Source: Pseudomonadota bacterium (GTDB lineage: Bacteria > Pseudomonadota > Gammaproteobacteria > Burkholderiales > Burkholderiaceae_C). From it: DNA of 64,000 nucleotides. The stretch is from assembly GCA_021805825.1 (NCBI GenBank), contig JAJZEC010000002.1, positions 1-64,000 on the forward strand, read 5' to 3'. Made by a program: the position numbers and the translations under genes. Below, piece after piece: positions 18,268-26,728 of the stretch (position 1 is the first letter of the stretch; each line of letters begins with the position of its first letter). Under the pieces are notes generated by a model. It saw nothing but the letters and a program-made list of their open reading frames with translations. It was not told the DNA's origin and searched no databases.

Positions 18268-19213
18268 GCTGCAGCGGGTCGGCGTCGGCGAAGCGTTGCG
18301 CGCGGGCCGGATCGGCGGCCGGGGTCTGGCCGCTGGCAAGCTGCACATGCCGATCCAGGTGCCGCTCCGAAGGCGCCCAGACACGGCGATACAGATCCTT
18401 GCACAGCAGCCGGGCCTGCTGCCCCGGCCACTCCGGCGGCAGCAGCACATCGGGAAGCTCCGGGTCGCGCAGCAGCAGCCGGCGGTACTCGTGGATGAGC
18501 AGCAGACGCAGCAGGAATGCGTCCTCGGCATCGACGCCCTGCGATGCGTCGCTGCGCAAGGCGTCGCGCAGCGGGCCGAAGGTGGAGACGAAGTCCTCGT
18601 ACTCGGTTCCCAGCTGATGCAGGTTCCAGGCGCGTCGCACGAGCTGGGCATTGCTCGCGCCGAGGCCGGCACCGGCCTCCGCCGCCAGCAGCGGCATCAG
18701 CGCGCCCAGGTGCTCGCCCAGGCCCTCGGCGACCAGGGCATCGACCGCGGCGTCGATGTCGGCCCCCGGGTGCACGAAACAGTCGCCGCCCAGGGCGCCG
18801 AAGCCCTTCCAGGACAGCGCCGCGCGGATGCGCTCGCGTGCCTTGGGCGGCAGATCATCGACCGTGAGGATGAGCCGCCAGCGCCGATCCCAGACCGGAG
18901 CAGCCGAGGCATAGATGCGTCGCGCGGCCTCGTCGAAACGCCGCCTGCCGGTGTCGCTGAGCACATAGTCGGCGCGCCGCCCCTGGCTCTGCGCCAGCAG
19001 CCACCCATCGCGCGCCAGGCGGAAGACCGAGGTACGTACCAGGCGTTCGCTGACCTCCAGCGGTTGCAGCAGCCGGATCAGGCTGCCCAGCCAGATGCGC
19101 CCGCCGCGCGGCAGCACGGCATCGCCGAACAAGGTGATGATCAGCGAGCCGGCGCGTGGCGGCCGGCGGCCGCGGAATGCGCCGAGAAGATCGCGGATCG
19201 GTGGTGGCTGCAC
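18248..19213 (-). CDS. paaX: Phenylacetyl-CoA-responsive repressor PaaX
   Basis: A 321-residue regulator. The PaaX-like winged helix starts at [20 protein letters not shown] and continues to the recognition region [19 protein letters not shown] central domain ([27 protein letters not shown]) and the C-terminal PaaX_C domain ([30 protein letters not shown]) follow. The start is a GTG at 19213; no ATG fits. In E. coli PaaX represses the catabolic promoters until phenylacetyl-CoA binds. Here it is the last gene of the operon that starts with the diiron oxygenase, so it is probably autoregulated. Confidence 0.95.
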   Translation of the reverse strand: MQPPPIRDLLGAFRGRRPPRAGSLIITLFGDAVLPRGGRIWLGSLIRLLQPLEVSERLVRTSVFRLARDGWLLAQSQGRRADYVLSDTGRRRFDEAARRIYASAAPVWDRRWRLILTVDDLPPKARERIRAALSWKGFGALGGDCFVHPGADIDAAVDALVAEGLGEHLGALMPLLAAEAGAGLGASNAQLVRRAWNLHQLGTEYEDFVSTFGPLRDALRSDASQGVDAEDAFLLRLLLIHEYRRLLLRDPELPDVLLPPEWPGQQARLLCKDLYRRVWAPSERHLDRHVQLASGQTPAADPARAQRFADADPLQPTGAAP

Positions 19214-19270
19214 GATGGGTGGTCAGGCATGGGCAAGGCCGGCAACCCTTCATCTTAGCCGCCCGCCGCT

Positions 19271-21964
19271 TCAGGCAGGGCGTGCCGCGGGCTCGTTCAG
19301 CGCCAGCACCACGCGCTTGAGCGATGCGTCCTCCGGATGCGGCAGGATTGCGAAGCCGAGGGCCTTCATCATCGCCAGCATGCCTGTGTTGTCGGCGTAG
19401 ACGTCGCCCGCCATGCTGCGTGCGCCGCCGACGCGCGCGCTGTCGATGATCGCCGCCATCAACCTGCGCCCGAGGCCGCGACGCTGCCACGCATCGGACA
19501 GCACGACGGCGAATTCCACCGAGACGCCGTCCGGCAGGCGCGCATAGCGCGCGCTCCCGATCTGGCATTCGACCCCGCCGTCGACCACGGTGGCCACCAG
19601 GGCCATTTCGCGGTCGTAGTCGATCTGGGTCATGCGCGCGACCAGGCTCGGCGGCACCTCGCCCTCGCCCGCCATGAAGCGCATGCGCCGCGCCTGCGGC
19701 GACAGCGAGGCGATGAAGGCCCGCTCCAGGCCCGCGTCCTCCGGGCGTACCGGACGCACGGTGACCACGCTGCCGTCGGGCATCGCCCATTGCCGGCGCA
19801 GGTGGGCCGGGTAGGGGTGGATGGCCATGTGCGCGTAGCGATCGCTGCCCGGGTCGACCGTCGGGTCGATGACCATGCGCACGTCGGCGGCCAGCGCACC
19901 CTGCTCGTCGAGCAGCAGCGGGTCGATGCGCAACTCGCTGATCCAGGGCAGTTCGCAAGCCATGTCCGACAGGGCCAGCAGCACGGACTCGAGCGCGGCG
20001 CGGTCGGCCGCCGGCAGATCCCCGAGAGCGTCCAGACTGCGCGCCACCGGGGCGCCGGCGATGAGATCCCGCGCCAGATAGGGGTTGAGCGGCGGCAGCG
20101 CCACCGCGCGCGCCGGGTACATCGCGCCGCCACGACCTCCGGCGCCGAGCACGACCACCGGGCCGAAGGTGGGATCGCGCTGCACCCCGACCATCAGCTC
20201 GCGCGCATGCGGCCGCAGCGCGCTGGCCTCCACCGCAACGCCGCGCACGCGCGCCTGCGGGCAGGCCACGCGCGCAGCCTCGACGAGTTCGCCGAAGGCC
20301 TCGCGCACCGCCTCCGCGCTGCCCAGGCCGCGACGCAGCCAGGACTCGCCGTCCGGTCGCGGCAATTCCGCGGCCTCCAGGCGCAGGTTCACCGGCCAGC
20401 CGACGCGCTCGGCGGCGAACATGGCCTCGGTGGCGTCGTGCGCCACCAGCACCTGCGCCACCGCCACGCCCCATGCGCCGAGCAGCGCGCGCGCCTCCAT
20501 CGTCGACAGCACGCTGCGGCGCTCGGCCACCAGCGCCTCCATCAGCGGCCGCGGGCTGCGACTGCGCGCGCGCGTGCCGGGACGCGTGGCCGCCGGCACC
20601 TGCAGCAGCAGCTTCTGGTTGACGAAATAGCTGGCGATGTCGTGGAACAGTTCGACCACGGTGTCGGGTGCGCGGAACACCGGGATGCCGGCCTCGTCGA
20701 GGATGCGTCGCGCCTCGGCCACGCGCTCGCCCCCCATGAAGCAGCAGCACAGGGTGGTGCGCAGCCCGCGCGCGATGTCGGCGATGCCGCGGGCCACCTC
20801 CTGCGCGGGCGCTGGCGCCAGCGGCGACAGCATGACCAGCGTCGCGTGCACATTGGCATCCTGCGCCAGCGCGCGAATGCATTCCAGGTAGCGCTGCGGC
20901 GTGGCGTCGCCACCGAGGTCGATCGGCACCTCGCCGTTCCATCCATGCGGCAGTTGCGCGCGCAGGGCCTGCACGGTATCGGAGGTCAGGCGCGCCAGCG
21001 GAACGTCCAGCGTGCGCGCGATATCGGCGGCCATCGCCCCCGGGCCGGTTCCATTGCACACGATGGCCAGCTGGCTGCCGCGCGGGCGCAAGCCTTCGGC
21101 CAGCCCCTTGGCCGCGTGGAACAGCTGGCTGATCCCGCGCACCCCGACGACGCCGGCGCGGCGCACCGCGGCATCGAACACGGCGTCGGCGAAATCCCGC
21201 GCATCCCCGATCGGCTCGGAGGCGTCGACATGCGCGCCGGACTTCAGCAGGATCACCGGCTTGACGCGCGCCGCCGAGCGCAGGGCGCTGAGGAAACGCC
21301 GCGCGTTGCGCACGCGCTCGACATGCAGCAGCACGAAACGCGTGCGCTCGTCGTGCACCAGGTAGTCGAGCACCTCGCCGAAATCCACGTCCATCGCGGC
21401 GCCCAGCGTCACGGCAGCCGATACGCCGATGCGGTTCATGGCCGCCCAGTCGAGCACGGCGGCGCACATCGCTCCCGATTGCGCCACCAGCGCGAGGTCG
21501 CCAGGCTGCAACTGCACGTCGGCGAAACTGGCATGCAGGCCGATGCATGGGCGCATCACGCCGAGCGACTTGCCGCCGAGCAGGCGCACGCCGCCGCTGC
21601 GCGCGGCATCGAGCACACGCTGGCGCAGCAGTTCGGCGCCGCTGCCGGCGGTGGCCAGATCGGTGACCAGCAGCGCCTGGCGCACGCCGGCGCGCGCGCA
21701 CTGCTCGATGATCTCGGGCACCGAGCGCGGCGCGGTGGCGATGATCACCAGATCGATGCGCGCGTCGATGCGGTCGAGCGAGGGCACGCAGGGGCGATCC
21801 AGCACGCTCTCGTGCTTGGGGTTGACCGCCCACAGGCGGCCGCCGTAACCGCCGGCGAGCAGCTTGGCGAACAGGAAGTGCCCGGTGGAGTCGGGCCGCG
21901 GCGACGCGCCGACGACGGCGACCGACTCGGGCTCGAACAGGCGTTCCAGATGGTGCTCGTGCAT
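19271..21964 (-). CDS. Pat-like protein: acyl-CoA synthetase (NDP-forming)-type domains fused to a GNAT acetyltransferase
   Basis: An 897-residue fusion. Residues 1-125 are a CoA-binding Rossmann domain (VAVVGASPRPDSTG). A ligase-CoA domain follows to about 290 (AQSGAMCAAVLDW), then an ATP-grasp-like part at about 470-690 (VVVLGAGGRGGAMYP). The GNAT domain is at about 730-890, with the acetyl-CoA loop WQRRGLGRRLMAA. Where ADP-forming synthetases carry the phosphorylated His in SHTG, this protein reads SEPIG (about 249-253), so synthetase activity is probably lost, as in Pat/YfiQ. Pat enzymes acetylate the active-site Lys of AMP-forming acyl-CoA ligases. PaaK in this cluster is such a ligase. 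It lies between the reductase (33-bp gap) and paaX (57-bp gap). Confidence 0.85.
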   Translation of the reverse strand: MHEHHLERLFEPESVAVVGASPRPDSTGHFLFAKLLAGGYGGRLWAVNPKHESVLDRPCVPSLDRIDARIDLVIIATAPRSVPEIIEQCARAGVRQALLVTDLATAGSGAELLRQRVLDAARSGGVRLLGGKSLGVMRPCIGLHASFADVQLQPGDLALVAQSGAMCAAVLDWAAMNRIGVSAAVTLGAAMDVDFGEVLDYLVHDERTRFVLLHVERVRNARRFLSALRSAARVKPVILLKSGAHVDASEPIGDARDFADAVFDAAVRRAGVVGVRGISQLFHAAKGLAEGLRPRGSQLAIVCNGTGPGAMAADIARTLDVPLARLTSDTVQALRAQLPHGWNGEVPIDLGGDATPQRYLECIRALAQDANVHATLVMLSPLAPAPAQEVARGIADIARGLRTTLCCCFMGGERVAEARRILDEAGIPVFRAPDTVVELFHDIASYFVNQKLLLQVPAATRPGTRARSRSPRPLMEALVAERRSVLSTMEARALLGAWGVAVAQVLVAHDATEAMFAAERVGWPVNLRLEAAELPRPDGESWLRRGLGSAEAVREAFGELVEAARVACPQARVRGVAVEASALRPHARELMVGVQRDPTFGPVVVLGAGGRGGAMYPARAVALPPLNPYLARDLIAGAPVARSLDALGDLPAADRAALESVLLALSDMACELPWISELRIDPLLLDEQGALAADVRMVIDPTVDPGSDRYAHMAIHPYPAHLRRQWAMPDGSVVTVRPVRPEDAGLERAFIASLSPQARRMRFMAGEGEVPPSLVARMTQIDYDREMALVATVVDGGVECQIGSARYARLPDGVSVEFAVVLSDAWQRRGLGRRLMAAIIDSARVGGARSMAGDVYADNTGMLAMMKALGFAILPHPEDASLKRVVLALNEPAARPA

Positions 21965-21997
21965 CGCCCCAGCCCTTTCGCGGCGTCAGCCGCCTGT

Positions 21998-23026
21998 CTA
22001 CGCCGCCGGCAACGGCTGCTGCTGCTCGAAGAATCCCTCGCTGTGCACGAAGCCGTCGCGCGCGCCCAGCGCGCGCGCCGCGGCCACGCAGGAATCGACG
22101 AACTGCGGACTGCCGGCGACGAACACGCTGTGCCTGGAAAGATCCGGGAAACGCTGCCCGAGCACGCTGTCGATGCGACCGTGCAGGTGGCCCTCGGCCT
22201 GCTCACGGGTGAGGGTGACGAAATAGTCGAAGTTGCGGTGCTTGGCGCGCCACCAGGCCATCAGGCCGAGGCCGTAGACGTCGGCGCGGGTGCGCGCGGA
22301 CAGCAGCAGCGTGACCGGCCTGCGGTATCCGCGACGCAGCGCGGCCTCGGTCAACGCAAGGATCGGCGCCAGACCGGTGCCGGCGGCAAGGCATAGCACC
22401 GGGGTATCCACCGACGGATCACCGATGAAGGTTCCGTAGGCACCGGAGATCTTCACCTGTGCGCCGACCTCGAGCCGATCGTGCACCCAGGCGCTGGTGG
22501 CGCCGTCCTCGGAACGCGCCACCTGCAGCACGATCTCGCCATCCGGCCGCGGCGCATTGGCGATCGAATAGGCGCGCGCCGGGATGCCGGCGCGCGCGTC
22601 GCCGAGTGTGATGTACTGCCCCGGCCAGTAGCGGATCGGCTGGCCGACCGGGCGCAGGCGCAGCTCGACCACGCGCACCGCCACCTGCCGCTTGTCGACG
22701 ACGACGAACAGCGCGAGCTCGCGCGGGGGGAACAACTTCGGCCGTGCGTCCTCGGTGCCCCACTCGATCACCAGTTCCTCGGAGATCGGCTTGGCCATGC
22801 ACATCAGGCCGAAGCCCTGGCGCCGCTCGTCCTGCGACAGCGCCATGTCGAGCACCATGCCCTGGTCGAACTGACCGGACAGCACCTTGACCTTGCACTC
22901 GCCGCAGGCGCCGGCGCGGCAGTTGTTGGGCAAGGCGTAGCCGGCCTTCTCCAGCGCCATCAGCACCGTGTCGCCCTGACTGCAGGCCACCGCCGCCCCG
23001 GAGGGACGCATCACGATTCGCGCCAT
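21998..23026 (-). CDS. Oxygenase reductase: N-terminal 2Fe-2S ferredoxin, C-terminal FAD/NAD domains
   Basis: A 342-residue electron-transfer protein. Plant-type ferredoxin cysteines are Cys36, Cys41, Cys44 and Cys76 (NNCRAGACGECK and CMAK). The FAD-binding motif RAYS is at 151-154 and the NAD-binding motif GTGLAP at 216-221. This order, ferredoxin first, is that of the reductases of soluble methane monooxygenase, phenol hydroxylase and benzoate dioxygenase. PaaE of the classical epoxidase has the reverse order. It starts 13 bp after the stop of the diiron protein gene, so the two are an oxygenase-reductase pair. It passes electrons from NAD(P)H to the diiron centre. No coupling protein is encoded beside it. 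Confidence 0.9.
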   Translation of the reverse strand: MARIVMRPSGAAVACSQGDTVLMALEKAGYALPNNCRAGACGECKVKVLSGQFDQGMVLDMALSQDERRQGFGLMCMAKPISEELVIEWGTEDARPKLFPPRELALFVVVDKRQVAVRVVELRLRPVGQPIRYWPGQYITLGDARAGIPARAYSIANAPRPDGEIVLQVARSEDGATSAWVHDRLEVGAQVKISGAYGTFIGDPSVDTPVLCLAAGTGLAPILALTEAALRRGYRRPVTLLLSARTRADVYGLGLMAWWRAKHRNFDYFVTLTREQAEGHLHGRIDSVLGQRFPDLSRHSVFVAGSPQFVDSCVAAARALGARDGFVHSEGFFEQQQPLPAA

Positions 23027-23039
23027 CTCGTCGTCTTCC

Positions 23040-24068
23040 TCAGAACACCGGGATGATGTCTTCCATTGCGGTCTGCGACACCTCCTCGCCGGTGATGCCG
23101 ATCTCGGGAATCGCCGGGAAGGGAATATTGTAGGTATCGAGCACCCCCTTCAGGTTGAGGATGGCGCGCCTCCAGTTCTCCTTCTTGGCCTCGTAGGTCG
23201 GGATGCCGAAGCCGGCGCCGCGCGCCACTTCCTCGGCCTCGCGCTGGTTGGCGATGAAGTCCTGCGGCAGATCCCAGAAGTCCATCGGCGGCTCGAACAG
23301 CACGGCGGACAGGAACAGATAGCCGGCGCGGATCTGCTTGGTCACGATGGCGCGATTCTCCGGCCCCATCTTCGGGTAGTCGCGCTCCATGACCGCCATG
23401 CAGATCGCCATGTGGCGCCCTTCGTCGCGGCCGATGTTCTTGAAGCCTTCCTGAAACACCGCCTCGCGGGAGTTTTCGTACATCTGCTTGAAGATGGTGG
23501 CCGCGGCGATCTCTCCCATCAGGAAGGAACTGAACAGCACCGCCAGGTCGTACCTGGGCACGGCCTGCTTGTAGCCCGACCAGTAGCGCCCGCCGTTGTA
23601 GTACAGCCATTTCGCATTCTTCTGCAGGCGGCGCCCGAGTTCGGTCTTCGGCTCGTAGGTCAAGGGATCGGGGTGGGCGAGCAGCCTGGTGATGGCCAGG
23701 CCGCACATGATCTCGTGGTTCTGCTCGTCGCGCGTGACCGAGAAGAAGCACTTGCGCACCGGATCCTCCTCGTGCACCTCGTAGGTCTTGACCAGCGCTT
23801 CGGCGAACACCGGAGGCGCCGATGCGTCGAATACCGACAACAGGGTCCACCAGTAGGCGATCGCCTCGCGTTCCTCCCAGGTGTAGCTGTCGACGTCCAG
23901 GGTGTCCCAGGGCAGCTTCTCGGGATCCCAGTTCTCGCGCAGCGCCGCCTCCCACACCTCCTGCAGCTTGCGCGTGTGCGTGCGCCACGAGAGCGGATAG
24001 ACGTTGGGCTGCTCGGTTGCCGGCGGAAATTCCATGTGATCCGCCAGACGCTCGTTGTGTCCTGCCAT
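23040..24068 (-). CDS. Ferritin-like diiron oxygenase, candidate phenylacetyl-CoA epoxidase
   Basis: A 342-residue, largely helical protein with a full diiron carboxylate ligand set: Glu90, then Glu115-x2-His118 (in RDEQNHEIMC), Glu186 (in MGEIAAA) and Glu216-x2-His219 (in RDEGRHMAIC). The E...ExxH pairs, 25 and 30 residues apart, are the pattern of ribonucleotide reductase R2, acyl-ACP desaturases and bacterial multicomponent monooxygenases. Overall it matches neither PaaA (about 310 aa), PaaC nor BoxB (about 475 aa) as I know them. The Shine-Dalgarno AGGAGG precedes the ATG at 24068. It heads an operon with its reductase, a Pat-like protein and paaX, divergent from paaG. As no PaaABCDE gene is visible, it is the best candidate for the epoxidation of phenylacetyl-CoA. 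A different substrate cannot be excluded. Confidence 0.75.
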   Translation of the reverse strand: MAGHNERLADHMEFPPATEQPNVYPLSWRTHTRKLQEVWEAALRENWDPEKLPWDTLDVDSYTWEEREAIAYWWTLLSVFDASAPPVFAEALVKTYEVHEEDPVRKCFFSVTRDEQNHEIMCGLAITRLLAHPDPLTYEPKTELGRRLQKNAKWLYYNGGRYWSGYKQAVPRYDLAVLFSSFLMGEIAAATIFKQMYENSREAVFQEGFKNIGRDEGRHMAICMAVMERDYPKMGPENRAIVTKQIRAGYLFLSAVLFEPPMDFWDLPQDFIANQREAEEVARGAGFGIPTYEAKKENWRRAILNLKGVLDTYNIPFPAIPEIGITGEEVSQTAMEDIIPVF

Positions 24069-24116
24069 GTTTCCTCCTGGGTCAGTGGGTCGGAGCCTTC
24101 GCTTCGATACCGAATC

Positions 24117-24157
24117 ATGATACGTTTAATGATACTTTGTCAAGCTTTAAGGTATCA
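24117..24157 (-). promoter_or_regulatory. Putative promoter of the diiron oxygenase operon with PaaX-type half-sites
   Basis: Read on the minus strand: -35 TTGACA (24143-24138) and a candidate -10 TATCAT (24122-24117) with a short 15-bp spacer. On the plus strand, TGATAC occurs at 24118-24123 and 24130-24135, and GTATCA at 24152-24157. The outer pair is inverted with 28 bp between arms, against 26 bp at paaZ. One half-site covers the -10, one lies in the spacer and one abuts the -35, a layout suited to repression. CGATAC copies also lie at 24105-24110 and 24263-24268. Confidence 0.5.
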
Positions 24158-24383
24158 CATAAAGCAAGGGAAAACACGTAAGCGATTCCTTCTATCGCCA
24201 TCACAAGAATGATGTTGTCCTCCGATAGTCCAAGACCCAGCACTTGCCAAGCCACGCTTTTACGATACACTAAAGTGCTTTCGACATTTGTTTCCTGTAA
24301 CCTCTTCAGCCGAACCGAAGTGCGGATCGGGCCATCGATGGATGGTGCCCCGGCGCGCGGCGGCCCAGGCGTCCCTACCGCCC
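24158..24383. other. Divergent intergenic region, oxygenase operon / paaG
   Basis: AT-rich spacer that must hold the paaGHIKJ promoter. A possible -10 TACGAT lies at 24261-24266, overlapping a CGATAC half-site, with no convincing -35. No RNA gene or small protein was recognised. Confidence 0.4.
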
Positions 24384-25178
24384 ATGCTCTTCCAAACCAT
24401 ACGCTGTGAAGTGGTCGAAGGGGTAGCCACGCTCACCCTGAACCGGCCCGACAAGCTCAACGCCTTCACCGAGGAGATGCACGCCGAGCTGCGCGCGGCG
24501 CTGGCCCTCATCGACGAGGATCCTCAGGTGCGGGTGCTGGTGCTGACCGGTGCCGGACGCGCGTTCAGCGCCGGCCAGGATCTGGGTGACCGCGCGGTAG
24601 CCATCCAGGCCGGCACGCCACCGGACATCGGCAACACCGTGGAGCGCAACTACAAGCCCCTGGTGCTGCGCCTGGCCAACCTGCGCGTGCCGACGCTGGC
24701 CGCGGTCAACGGCATCGCTGCGGGCGCCGGTGCCAGCATCGCGCTGGCCTGCGACATCGTCGTCGCCTGCCATTCGGCGTCCTTCCTGCAGGCCTTCAGC
24801 AGGATCGGCTTGCTGCCCGACACCGGCGGCACCTGGTTCCTGCCGCAGCGCGTGGGCATGGCGCGCGCGCTCGGGCTGGCGATGCTGGCGGAAAAGCTGC
24901 CGGCGACGAAGGCTGCCGAATGGGGCTTGATCTGGTCGGCGGTCGCCGACGACGAGTTCCCCGACGTGGTGGCGACACTGGCACGGCAACTGGCACAGGC
25001 ACCGACGAAGGCCCTCGTGCGCACGCGTCAGGCCATGCACGCCGCCCCGACGCATACACTCGAGCAGCAGCTCTCGCTGGAGGGCTCGTACATGCGCGAA
25101 CTCGGTTGGAGCCCCGACTACGCCGAAGGCGTCGCCGCCTTCGTCGAAAAGCGCGCACCACGCTTCACGGGGCGATGA
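24384..25178 (+). CDS. paaG: 1,2-epoxyphenylacetyl-CoA isomerase
   Basis: A 264-residue crotonase-fold protein. The PaaG signatures are FSAGQDLGDR, GIAAGAGASIALACD and IGLLPDTGGTWFLPQRVG, with the catalytic Asp at 146. PaaG converts ring-1,2-epoxyphenylacetyl-CoA to the oxepin form and later shifts a double bond for beta-oxidation. Its presence requires an upstream enzyme making the ring epoxide, which supports the role proposed for the divergent diiron gene. The ATG at 24384 fits the family; the frame is open to about 24288. Its stop overlaps the paaH start. Confidence 0.95.
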   Translation: MLFQTIRCEVVEGVATLTLNRPDKLNAFTEEMHAELRAALALIDEDPQVRVLVLTGAGRAFSAGQDLGDRAVAIQAGTPPDIGNTVERNYKPLVLRLANLRVPTLAAVNGIAAGAGASIALACDIVVACHSASFLQAFSRIGLLPDTGGTWFLPQRVGMARALGLAMLAEKLPATKAAEWGLIWSAVADDEFPDVVATLARQLAQAPTKALVRTRQAMHAAPTHTLEQQLSLEGSYMRELGWSPDYAEGVAAFVEKRAPRFTGR

Positions 25179-26728
25179 TGAGCCAGCCTTCCGAACACGA
25201 CGCACGCGCCGCGCTGCCGACTTCGGTGGCGGTCGGCGTGGTCGGCGCCGGCGCCATGGGCAGCGGCATCGCGCAGGTCGCCGCGGCGGCCGGCCACCCG
25301 GTGCTGCTGCTCGATGCGCGCGCAGGCGCGGCCGCGGCGGCCATCGAGGCCCTGCGCGGAACCTTCGCCCGCATGGCCGACAAGGGCCGCATGCCGCATG
25401 CCGCGGCACAGGCCGCGTGCGATCGCTTGCAGGTGGCGGCGGATCTTTCCGGACTTTCGCGCTGCGGACTCGTCGTCGAGGCCATCGTCGAGGAAATCGA
25501 GCCCAAGCGCGCGCTGTTGCGCGAACTCGAGTCGCTGCTCCCCGAGGATGCCATCCTGGCGAGCAACACCTCGTCGATCTCGATCACCGAGCTGGGCGCA
25601 GCCCTGCGCCGCCCGCAGCGCGTCGCCGGACTGCATTTCTTCAACCCGGCGCCGCGGATGCCGCTGGTCGAGGTCGTCAGCGGCCTGCGCACCGCGCCCG
25701 CCGTCGCGCAGGCCCTGATGGCCACGGCGAGCGCCTGGGGCAAGACGCCGGTGCTCGCCACGTCGACCCCCGGATTCATCGTCAACCGCGTCGCCCGCCC
25801 TTTCTACGGCGAGGCGCTGCGGCTGGCCGGCGAGCGCGCCGCGTCCTGCGCAACCATCGACGCGGTGTGCCGCGATTGCGGTGGTTTCCGCATGGGACCG
25901 TTCGAGCTCATGGACCTGATCGGTCTGGACGTCAACCTCGCGGTGACACGTTCGGTGTGGCGATCCTTCTTCCATGACCCGCGCTTCACGCCCTCGCTGC
26001 TGCAGCAGGAGATGGTCGCCGCCGGGCTGCTCGGCCGCAAGAGCGGGCGCGGCTTCCACGACTACGCCGAGGGCGCGGCTCCCGCCACGCCGGAGCAGGA
26101 GCCGCAGCGCGCGATTCCCGCGCGCATCGAGATCCATGGCGCGTCGCCCGCCGCGGCCGCGCTGGCCGCGCGCCTGCAGCAGCGCGGCGTCGCCTTCAGT
26201 CGCCATCCGGGCGACGGCGAGCGTGTCGCGGTCGCCGACGGCGCAGTGCTGTACCTCAGCGACGGTCGTACGGCCACGCAACGCGCTGCCGAAACGGGAA
26301 TCGCGGCGAGCCTGGTGCTCGATCTGGCGCTCGACTACGCGGCGACTCCGCGCCTGGCGCTGGCCGCGGCGCTGCCATGCCCGACGCCCGCACGCGACGC
26401 CGCGGTCGGGCTGCTGCAGGCGGCCGGCTACGTCGCCAGCCGCATCGCCGACACGCCGGGACTGGTGCTGCTGCGCACCGTGGCCATGCTGGCCAACGAG
26501 GCCGCCGACGCCGTGCTGCAGGGCGTCGCCTCGGCAGCGGCGATCGACACCGCGATGCGCCTGGGAACCAACTATCCCGTGGGCCCGCTGGCGTGGGCCG
26601 ACGACATCGGGCCACGCCAGGTGGTCAAGGTGCTCGATCACCTGGCCGCCGCCCACGGCGAGGATCGCTACCGCGTCTCGCCCTTCCTGCGCCAACGCGC
26701 GCTCGCCGGATGGAATTGCCATGACTGA
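25175..26728 (+). CDS. paaH: 3-hydroxyadipyl-CoA dehydrogenase
   Basis: A 517-residue NAD-dependent 3-hydroxyacyl-CoA dehydrogenase. The Rossmann motif is VGVVGAGAMGSGIAQVAAAA. ILASNTSSISITELGAAL, RVAGLHFFNPAPRMPLVEVV and the TPGFIVNRVARPF region form the catalytic core. A second C-terminal HCDH domain runs from about residue 400 (DTPGLVLLRTVAMLANEA, GTNYPVGPLAWADDIG). It oxidises 3-hydroxyadipyl-CoA to 3-oxoadipyl-CoA. The first of two ATGs (25175) overlaps the paaG stop; the second is at 25178. Its end overlaps paaI by 8 bp. Confidence 0.94.
   Translation: MMSQPSEHDARAALPTSVAVGVVGAGAMGSGIAQVAAAAGHPVLLLDARAGAAAAAIEALRGTFARMADKGRMPHAAAQAACDRLQVAADLSGLSRCGLVVEAIVEEIEPKRALLRELESLLPEDAILASNTSSISITELGAALRRPQRVAGLHFFNPAPRMPLVEVVSGLRTAPAVAQALMATASAWGKTPVLATSTPGFIVNRVARPFYGEALRLAGERAASCATIDAVCRDCGGFRMGPFELMDLIGLDVNLAVTRSVWRSFFHDPRFTPSLLQQEMVAAGLLGRKSGRGFHDYAEGAAPATPEQEPQRAIPARIEIHGASPAAAALAARLQQRGVAFSRHPGDGERVAVADGAVLYLSDGRTATQRAAETGIAASLVLDLALDYAATPRLALAAALPCPTPARDAAVGLLQAAGYVASRIADTPGLVLLRTVAMLANEAADAVLQGVASAAAIDTAMRLGTNYPVGPLAWADDIGPRQVVKVLDHLAAAHGEDRYRVSPFLRQRALAGWNCHD

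Noticed and set aside
19337-22396. A 1019-codon plus-strand frame opposite the Pat-like and reductase genes
   Set aside because: No recognisable motif, and it is antisense to two genes with full domain sets.
23040-24068. Assignment of the diiron protein as BoxB or PaaA
   Set aside because: It is much shorter than BoxB, and its flanking sequences (RDEQNHE, RDEGRHM) and surroundings do not match PaaA or BoxB as I know them; no BoxC or BoxA neighbours are present.
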